NCBI GenBank assembly: GCA_945834545.1
Contig: CAMAHO010000141.1
Span: 1-5,550, forward strand
Direction: 5' to 3'
Source: an uncultured Lachnospiraceae bacterium
GTDB lineage: Bacteria; Bacillota; Clostridia; Lachnospirales; Lachnospiraceae
Length of the DNA stretch: 5,550 bases
The notes under the pieces were generated by a model. That model saw nothing but the letters and a program-made list of their open reading frames with translations, ran no database searches and was not told the origin of the DNA. The first letter of the stretch is position 1. The number at the start of each line of letters is the position of its first letter. Below, piece after piece: positions 1 through 4,385 of the stretch. Both the position numbers and the translations under genes were made by a program.

Positions 1-458
1 TTGTATGGATTTTCATCGTAATACGTATCTTCTAAAGGATACGCCGGCGTTCCAAGCTCCCGTCGGTAGGGTGCTAAGTCCATTCCCAAAAAGACATAGC
101 TTAACTGAAAGTCCTTCCTATTCTCCATTATCGTAAGCAGCTTATCCTGTTCCAAACCGCCGGAGGCGTTCATGGTCAAGCGAAGGGTTTTGCCGCCAAA
201 GCCCTCGTCAAACCACTTGGTTTCAAATAAGGTTGTCATAGAGGAACCCAGAATTACATTGTCATAATCCATGGTTTTAGCCATACCCGGGTTTTGACAG
301 TACTGGTTCTCTATTGCATAAGAAAAATACGGTAACGGTTTATGATATTGAAAAAAAGGATCAATTAGTATTACCACTGCTGCAATTCCTAGCAATCCTC
401 CCACTACAACACCGCCAAAGAGTAAAATCCATCTTCTATGTTGTGCCGAATTTGTCAT
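1..458 (-). CDS. Membrane-anchored SGNH/DltD-AlgJ-like protein, partial (N-terminal 152 residues)
   Basis: The reading frame is open from the start to the left edge, so the C-terminus lies outside the window. Seen: a short basic N-terminus (HRR, residues 7-9), one hydrophobic segment at about 10-32, then an extracytoplasmic region beginning DPFFQYHKPL. The motif VILGSSMT at 68-75 resembles block I (GDS/GSS) of the SGNH hydrolase fold, with S73 in the expected nucleophile position. Known: DltD, AlgJ/AlgX and PatB are SGNH-type partners of MBOAT proteins and finish acyl transfer to a glycan outside the membrane. Inferred: this protein plays that part for the MBOAT gene just upstream, whose stop is 15 nt before this start. 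Start choice: AGAGG at 467-471 is 8 nt from the ATG at 458 but only 2 nt from the ATG at 464, so 458 is preferred. The catalytic Asp-His end cannot be seen, so family membership is probable and the acceptor is unknown. Confidence 0.75.
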   Translation of the reverse strand, partial: MTNSAQHRRWILLFGGVVVGGLLGIAAVVILIDPFFQYHKPLPYFSYAIENQYCQNPGMAKTMDYDNVILGSSMTTLFETKWFDEGFGGKTLRLTMNASGGLEQDKLLTIMENRKDFQLSYVFLGMDLAPYRRELGTPAYPLEDTYYDENPY

Positions 459-466
459 GCTCATAT

Positions 467-471
467 CCTCT
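467..471 (-). promoter_or_regulatory. Ribosome binding site deciding the start at 458
   Basis: AGAGG on the minus strand, in the short gap after the MBOAT stop. Two ATGs follow, 6 nt apart (464 and 458). The spacing is 2 nt to the first and 8 nt to the second, which favours the second. Confidence 0.65.
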
Positions 472-473
472 TT

Positions 474-1925
474 CTAAAAATTAAAATATAGGAAAACAGA
501 CACCCTGGAAAGCTTTAACACACACAAAATAAATACCAACGCCAAGCTAAGTGCTGACACATATTTGTATCGAATTCCGGTTATGATCTCCTTCGTGGAT
601 TTGCCAAAGAAAAGATACCCTAAAACAATCCCTATTAAGCTGTAAAATACGAGTTCATCTGTTTGCGTGGCTCCAATACCGAATACTTGAAAGCTTCTAT
701 GTATTACACCACTCCGAAAACAGCTGGTCAGCTCTACTAAGGGTTGACTTATCCCACCTGAAAAGAAAGCCTTGTATAGGCGCATCATTTGACTCAAATT
801 CTCGCTTCGGAAGCCTAAAAATGCCAAGCTGACAAAAAGAAAGGTTGCGCATCTTCTGATAAAGATTGGTACCTTCACCAAGACAGGCTCCAGCAGATAA
901 TCATATATATAACCAATTCCGTGCATGATTCCCCACAAGACAAAAGTCCATTCTGCGCCATGCCAAAGCCCACTTAAAGCAAACACTATGAATGCATTTC
1001 TGCAGGTCATAAGCTTCCCCTTTCGGCTTCCTCCCAGGGGAATAAACACATATTTCGTAAAGAATCTTCCTAATGAGATATGCCATCTCTTCCAATAATC
1101 CCGAACACCTACTGCCCAAAAAGGCTTATCAAAGTTATCCATAATTTCAATATGGAAGAGATACCCGATTCCCTTAGCCATATCACAATATCCCGAAAAG
1201 TCTAAAAACAATTGCATTGAGTAGCAAATTGCAACCAACAGTACATTCCAACTATCCGGCTTCATAACCGCATCATATTGGAAAAACACTTCTACAGGTT
1301 TGGCTAATAAGTCAGCAAGCAGCACCTTTTTCGCCAAGCCTATGACAAAATAAGCAATTCCCTTTGCAAAATAGGAGGAATCAAATTGTCTTCTGGAGGA
1401 ATCCCTGAATTGCGGAATCATCTCCTGCTGATTTACGATGGGACCCGCCACCAGCTGAGGGAAAAAGGATACAAAGAGCAAATACTCTCGAAGTCTTATC
1501 TCTTTACACTCCCCTTTATAAGCATCTACCAAGAAAGAGATTTGTTGAAAAGTAAAAAAACTGATTCCCAGAGGCAGGACAATTCGTTTCAGAGTAAAAT
1601 CGCTGCCCAGCCAGTGATTCAGATTATCGAGAAAGAAGTTATAATACTTAAAATATCCCAACACCAACAGATTAAAGACAATCCCTGAAATACAGATCCA
1701 TTGATTCGTCTTACGTGACATCAGTACATAGATCACATAATTAAAGGATGTACTAAAAACCAGCAAAATCACATACCAGGGATTGGTATACCCATAGAAG
1801 AGGTAAGATGCCAGAATCATAACCCAATCTGCCCAGGAATACCATCCATGTCTATTACAGGCATAATAAAGCATCAACACGGAAGGTAAAAATACAAATA
1901 TAAAAATATATGAGTTAAAAAGCAT
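474..1925 (-). CDS. MBOAT family membrane-bound O-acyltransferase (AlgI/DltB type)
   Basis: A polytopic membrane enzyme that moves acyl groups, probably acetyl, from a cytoplasmic donor across the membrane toward a surface glycan. Counting from the ATG at 1931 (485 codons), the family landmarks are: MLFNSYIFIFVFLP at the N-terminus, PLGISFFTFQQISFLVDAY at 120-138, FFPQLVAGPI at 156-165, LDFSGYCDMAKGIGYLF at 243-259, RDYWKRWHISLGRF at 277-290 and SGLWHGAEWTF at 320-330. H324 is the invariant MBOAT histidine; H284 is the second conserved one. About ten or more hydrophobic segments and a length near 480 fit complete AlgI-like proteins. Start: AGGAG at 1934-1938 is 8 nt from the ATG at 1925 and 2 nt from the ATG at 1931, and MLFNSY is the usual family start, so 1925 (483 aa) is preferred. 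The next gene, with a GSS motif, follows closely and is the likely partner. Substrate and acceptor cannot be read from the sequence. Confidence 0.93.
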   Translation of the reverse strand: MLFNSYIFIFVFLPSVLMLYYACNRHGWYSWADWVMILASYLFYGYTNPWYVILLVFSTSFNYVIYVLMSRKTNQWICISGIVFNLLVLGYFKYYNFFLDNLNHWLGSDFTLKRIVLPLGISFFTFQQISFLVDAYKGECKEIRLREYLLFVSFFPQLVAGPIVNQQEMIPQFRDSSRRQFDSSYFAKGIAYFVIGLAKKVLLADLLAKPVEVFFQYDAVMKPDSWNVLLVAICYSMQLFLDFSGYCDMAKGIGYLFHIEIMDNFDKPFWAVGVRDYWKRWHISLGRFFTKYVFIPLGGSRKGKLMTCRNAFIVFALSGLWHGAEWTFVLWGIMHGIGYIYDYLLEPVLVKVPIFIRRCATFLFVSLAFLGFRSENLSQMMRLYKAFFSGGISQPLVELTSCFRSGVIHRSFQVFGIGATQTDELVFYSLIGIVLGYLFFGKSTKEIITGIRYKYVSALSLALVFILCVLKLSRVSVFLYFNF

Positions 1926-2013
1926 CTTCATCTCTCCTAAATATAATCTGTTCTTATACTATCATAGATAAGGATGGTTTGCCATACCGAATGGCATTGC
2001 TACTCCTATAAAA
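1926..2013. other. Upstream region of the MBOAT gene without a clear promoter
   Basis: This stretch between the structured element and the MBOAT start holds the MBOAT ribosome site and a small hairpin GCCAT-ACCGA-ATGGC (1981-1995). It also has A+T-rich -10-like words on the minus strand (TATGAT, TATAAG near 1955-1967) without a convincing -35 at 16-18 nt. CGAATGGCA at 1988-1996 is the exact complement of TGCCATTCG at 2029-2037 inside the element. Because a strong terminator lies upstream, a promoter should be here or within the element, but I cannot fix it. Confidence 0.4.
1934..1938 (-). promoter_or_regulatory. Ribosome binding site of the MBOAT gene
   Basis: AGGAG on the minus strand, 8 nt before the ATG at 1925 and only 2 nt before the in-frame ATG at 1931. 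It supports the shorter protein beginning MLFNSY. Confidence 0.7.
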
Positions 2014-2177
2014 GTAACAGTTCAGCCGTGCCATTCGCAAAGTCGCACCTTCGGTGCTTCCTCGCTGCTTCGCAGCTGGCTTTGCTCATTGATTGGCGCT
2101 TAGCTCATACCGGGTAACCCATCCAAATTTATGCAAGCATAATTTGGATGGGTTATCCGATATGGCTGAACTGTTAC
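2014..2177. repeat. 164-bp MITE-like structured element with 14-bp terminal inverted repeats
   Basis: The ends are perfect 14-bp inverted repeats: GTAACAGTTCAGCC at 2014-2027 and its complement at 2164-2177. Inside are several more stems. A 15-bp perfect hairpin pairs 2115-2129 with 2141-2155, and can be extended outward through 2111-2114/2156-2159 (one G-T pair) and ATA/TAT beyond one mismatch. GCAAAG at 2037-2042 pairs with CTTTGC at 2080-2085 and encloses two like-shaped hairpins, GCACC-TTC-GGTGC (2045-2057) and GCTGC-TTC-GCAGC (2064-2076). No ORF of note lies inside, so it is not an insertion sequence with its own transposase. It abuts the U-tract of the tsf terminator. No clear target-site duplication is visible. 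A non-autonomous mobile repeat fits best; a structured non-coding RNA or a double-strand structure at an operon border is the alternative. Confidence 0.6.
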
Positions 2178-2178
2178 C

Positions 2179-2212
2179 AAAAAAAAGGACAGCAGCCTTA
2201 CGACCACTGTCC
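2179..2212 (-). terminator. Rho-independent terminator after tsf
   Basis: On the minus strand, GGACAG (2212-2207) pairs with CTGTCC (2192-2187). The stem can be extended inward by four pairs, three of them wobbles, leaving a loop of about six bases, and is followed directly by eight T (2186-2179). The stem begins 18 nt after the tsf stop, so this ends the rpsB-tsf transcript. The MBOAT gene therefore probably needs its own promoter or read-through. Confidence 0.9.
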
Positions 2213-2230
2213 CATCTTTGTTTATAAAGC

Positions 2231-3295
2231 TTAGCCCAGCTGAGCAGCAACCTCTGCTGCGAAGTCCTCGTTCTTCTTTTCCATTCCCTCGCCAACCTCG
2301 AAACGAACAATCTTGGTGATAACAAGGTCTTTGTTTACGCTGGTAAGATACTGAGCAACTGTCTGTTTTCCATCCTCTGCCTTAACATAGGTCTGATCAA
2401 GTAAGCAGATTTCCTTAAGCTGCTTGGAAATTCTACCTTCTACAAGGCCGGTAAAAATCTTATCTGCGGAGATAGTCTCCTTATCAGCCAATGCAATAGT
2501 TGCAAGCTCAGCCTTTGCTTCCTTGGAAAGGAAGTTAGGAAGGTAATTCATATTGCTCTTCTTCTCTTCGTAGATTGCTACATCCTCTGCACTCCATACA
2601 CCAGCTACAGCCTTCTCGATCAGCTTATTTAAAATAGGCTTAGGAAGGGAGAAAGGATCATTTAATGCGCTCTCCAGGGTAATCTCACGAATCTTAGCAA
2701 GCTCCTCATCGGAGATATCCTTTCTGCTGATATACTGAGGATTCATAGCAGCTATCTGCATTGCAATGTTTGTAAGTGCTTCTGTTACATCAGCAGCACC
2801 GTTTGCTGCAACAAGAACACCGATTCTTCCGCCACCGTGAATATAGGAAGCGACACAGTCACCGGTAACCTTCTCAAATCTTCTGACAGAAAGCTTTTCA
2901 CCAATAGTGAGTGTCTTCTCATCCAGCTCTGCCTTCATATCAAGGATCGTTACAACATCCTCACCATCTCCTGCCTTCTCTACATCAGAAGCAAGAGCCT
3001 TATCTGCTACATTCTGAACAAACTCCTGGAATACAGCATTCTTAGCCACAAAGTCTGTCTCGGAGTTTACTTCTACAACAACTGCTGTATTGCCCTGAGA
3101 TGCCACTCTGGTGATACCTTCAGCTGCAATTCTGCTTGCCTTCTTCTCAACCTTAGCTGCACCGGACTTCTTCAGTACATCGATAGCAGCTTCCATATTT
3201 CCATCTGTTTCTGTCAGTGCCTTCTTGCATTCCATCATGCCTGCACCGGTAGCTTCTCTAAGCTCTTTTACCATTGCTGCGGTAATGTTTGCCAT
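2231..3295 (-). CDS. tsf: Translation elongation factor Ts, long form
   Basis: Cytoplasmic guanine-nucleotide exchange factor that reloads EF-Tu with GTP. The N-terminal UBA-like module is MANITAAMVKELREATGAGM followed by MECKKAL (1-27). The EF-Tu contact motif ETDFVAKN is at 79-86 (D81, F82 of the TDFV signature). The core continues through IAAMNPQYIS at 181-190, VEGRISKQLKEICLLDQ at 285-301, and the C-terminal module RFEVGEGMEK ... DFAAEVAAQLG at 331-354. At 354 aa it is about 60 residues longer than the common 280-300. The extra residues, about 213-275, lie between the two helices that form the coiled-coil hairpin in E. coli EF-Ts. Start: GGAGG at 3304-3308 is 8 nt from the ATG at 3295, and MANIT is the family start; the in-frame ATG at 3325 would add ten residues across this ribosome site and is rejected. 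tsf follows rpsB by 78 nt and ends in a strong terminator. Confidence 0.97.
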   Translation of the reverse strand: MANITAAMVKELREATGAGMMECKKALTETDGNMEAAIDVLKKSGAAKVEKKASRIAAEGITRVASQGNTAVVVEVNSETDFVAKNAVFQEFVQNVADKALASDVEKAGDGEDVVTILDMKAELDEKTLTIGEKLSVRRFEKVTGDCVASYIHGGGRIGVLVAANGAADVTEALTNIAMQIAAMNPQYISRKDISDEELAKIREITLESALNDPFSLPKPILNKLIEKAVAGVWSAEDVAIYEEKKSNMNYLPNFLSKEAKAELATIALADKETISADKIFTGLVEGRISKQLKEICLLDQTYVKAEDGKQTVAQYLTSVNKDLVITKIVRFEVGEGMEKKNEDFAAEVAAQLG

Positions 3296-3303
3296 ATTAA
3301 TCT

Positions 3304-3308
3304 CCTCC
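3304..3308 (-). promoter_or_regulatory. Ribosome binding site fixing the tsf start
   Basis: GGAGG on the minus strand, 8 nt from the ATG at 3295. It lies inside the longer open frame that begins at 3325, which argues that the longer frame is not the real start. Confidence 0.9.
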
Positions 3309-3326
3309 ATCAACTCATTATTCAAA

Positions 3327-3361
3327 TAATCGGTTCCGATTAGGAAACTCAGAACCGATTA
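3327..3361 (-). promoter_or_regulatory. Intercistronic hairpin between rpsB and tsf
   Basis: TAATCGGTTC and its perfect complement form a 10-bp stem (3327-3336 with 3352-3361) around a 15-nt loop. It starts 12 nt after the rpsB stop. On the transcript the stem is followed by only three U and then GAA, so it is a weak terminator at best. A partial attenuator or a 3'-end stabilising hairpin that sets the ratio of S2 to EF-Ts is the likely role. This role is inference; the stem itself is seen. Confidence 0.6.
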
Positions 3362-3373
3362 CAGTGTCAAAAA

Positions 3374-4129
3374 TTATTCAGCGTCTGCTACTTGCTCGAT
3401 ATCAGTTGCCTCTTCTGCCGCAACCTCTTCCTCAGTGTAAACAGCCTCACCCTGATTTGCCTCGATAACTGCATCTGCCATCTTAGCAACGATAAGCTTA
3501 ACAGCTCTGATAGCGTCATCATTACCGGGAATGATGTAATCTAATTCTTCAGGATCACAGTTCGTATCACCAATACCAATCAAGGTAATTCCAAGAGAAT
3601 GTGCCTCCTGTACGCAAATCTTCTCCTTCTTAGGATCTACAACAAAGATTGCATCAGGAATTCTGGTCATATTCTTGATACCGCCAAGGTTCTTCTCAAG
3701 CTTATCCCACTCTTTCTTAAGCTCGATAACTTCCTTCTTAGGAAGAACATCAAAGGTGCCATCCTGTGACATAGTCTCAATCTTATGAAGTCTCTCAATA
3801 CGGGACTGGATTGTCTTAAAGTTGGTAAGCATACCGCCAAGCCATCTCTCGTTAACATAGTACATACCGCAACGCTCAGCCTCGGTCTTAACTGCATCCT
3901 GTGCCTGCTTTTTGGTACCAACAAAAAGAATGGTGCCACCCTGTGCTACGATTTCGGAGATTGCCTTGTATGCCTCATCAACCTTTCCTACAGACTTCTG
4001 TAAGTCAATGATGTGGATACCGTTTCTCTCAGTGAAGATGTAAGGAGCCATCTTAGGGTTCCATCTTCTGGTCTGATGTCCAAAATGAACACCTGCTTCA
4101 AGTAACTGTTTCATAGAAATTACGCTCAT
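3374..4129 (-). CDS. rpsB: Small-subunit ribosomal protein S2 (uS2)
   Basis: Binds late to the 30S subunit between head and body and is needed for S1 or mRNA docking in many bacteria. The first family signature is SMKQLLEAGVHFGHQ at 5-19, followed by RRWNPKMAPYIF at 21-32. NERWLGGMLTNF is at 93-104, the helical coiled-coil region at about 105-150, and the second signature region PDAIFVVDPKKEKICVQEA at 158-176. IGIGDTNCDP at 184-193 and PGNDDAIRAV at 201-210 follow. The length of 251 aa is normal for Firmicutes; the tail from about 225 is acidic (EEEVAAEEATDIEQ). GGAGG at 4137-4141 is 7 nt from the ATG, so the start is secure. It is the first gene of an rpsB-tsf operon, with its own promoter (4261-4289) and a structured leader, which suggests autoregulation by S2 as known in other bacteria. 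Confidence 0.98.
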   Translation of the reverse strand: MSVISMKQLLEAGVHFGHQTRRWNPKMAPYIFTERNGIHIIDLQKSVGKVDEAYKAISEIVAQGGTILFVGTKKQAQDAVKTEAERCGMYYVNERWLGGMLTNFKTIQSRIERLHKIETMSQDGTFDVLPKKEVIELKKEWDKLEKNLGGIKNMTRIPDAIFVVDPKKEKICVQEAHSLGITLIGIGDTNCDPEELDYIIPGNDDAIRAVKLIVAKMADAVIEANQGEAVYTEEEVAAEEATDIEQVADAE

Positions 4130-4254
4130 TTTATTCCCTCCGTTTGGTTTTTTCTTCCGTCACTCTTTCAAAACGGGAAGCGCACCCGCCTTTCTCCAAA
4201 GGACATCCTTTTTAGACACCACCTTTGAATAGAGTGGACGTGTTTATTAGCAAC
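4130..4254 (-). promoter_or_regulatory. Structured 5' leader of rpsB, candidate S2 autoregulatory RNA
   Basis: The predicted transcript starts near 4254 and runs about 125 nt to the rpsB ATG. A long closing stem is seen on the minus strand. CGT (4240-4238), CACTCT (4236-4231) and TTCAAA (4229-4224) pair with TTTGAA (4172-4167), AGAGTG (4166-4161) and ACG (4160-4158), with single-base bulges at 4237 and 4230: 15 pairs. Inside lie AAAGG-ATGT-CCTTT and CGGG (4188-4185) with CCCG (4177-4174). This makes a closed junction with at least two arms, ending 17 nt before the ribosome site. No intrinsic terminator is visible, so control would be at translation. Many bacteria control rpsB-tsf through S2 binding to its leader; that this leader does so is inference. 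Confidence 0.6.
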
Positions 4255-4260
4255 TACAAG

Positions 4261-4289
4261 ATTTTACCATACTCCTATCATCAATGCAA
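4261..4289 (-). promoter_or_regulatory. Sigma-A type promoter of the rpsB-tsf operon
   Basis: On the minus strand, TTGCAT (4289-4284), a 17-nt spacer and TAAAAT (4266-4261), preceded by TGG, an extended -10 TGn. The -10 matches five of six consensus positions; the -35 keeps TTG. The predicted start is near 4254-4255. The tandem repeat array begins one base upstream of the -35. Confidence 0.75.
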
Positions 4290-4290
4290 G

Positions 4291-4385
4291 CCTAAATTTT
4301 CACGAAACCTAAGTCCTAAATTTTCACGAAACCTAAGTCCAAATCTTCGTTAGAACTAAGTCCGAGAATCTCGTTGGAGTTTGAG
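4291..4385. repeat. Tandem array of four 24-nt repeats, two perfect and two degenerate
   Basis: Two identical 24-nt units lie end to end at 4291-4314 and 4315-4338 (each CCTAAATTTTCACG then AAACCTAAGT). A related 23-nt unit follows at 4339-4361, ending ACTAAGT, and a more diverged one at 4362-4385, which shares CTCGTT-like bases with the third. The array fills the space between the stop of the upstream gene (4386) and the -35 of the rpsB promoter (4289). There are no spacers, so it is not CRISPR. The AAAATTT tract of each perfect unit (read on the minus strand) lies in the upstream-element zone of the promoter. Confidence 0.85.

Noticed and set aside
1386..1688. A 100-codon plus-strand frame opposite the MBOAT gene
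   Set aside because: It is antisense to a strongly supported membrane gene and the product resembles no family I know.
2086..2325. A 79-codon minus-strand frame crossing the tsf end, the terminator and the structured element
   Set aside because: It runs through a terminator and inverted repeats in a different frame from tsf; the Arg/Ser/Trp-rich product looks like chance.
3296..3325. Longer EF-Ts start at the ATG at 3325
   Set aside because: The ribosome site GGAGG would lie inside that coding extension and is placed for the ATG at 3295, where the conserved MANIT start begins.
2837..3343. A plus-strand open frame of 168 codons antisense to tsf
   Set aside because: It lies opposite a highly conserved gene, has no recognisable domain or ribosome site of note, and its cysteine-rich, low-order sequence is typical of an antisense shadow.
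4173..4240. T-box or metabolite riboswitch in the rpsB leader
   Set aside because: No T-box core sequence, specifier loop or terminator/antiterminator pair is visible, and the downstream genes are ribosomal; an S2-type leader fits better.
4363..4373. Palindrome CGAGATTCTCG as a terminator of the upstream gene
   Set aside because: It has only a one-base centre and no T-tract after it on the minus strand.
4291..4385. CRISPR array
   Set aside because: The 24-nt units lie end to end without spacers, and no cas genes are present.
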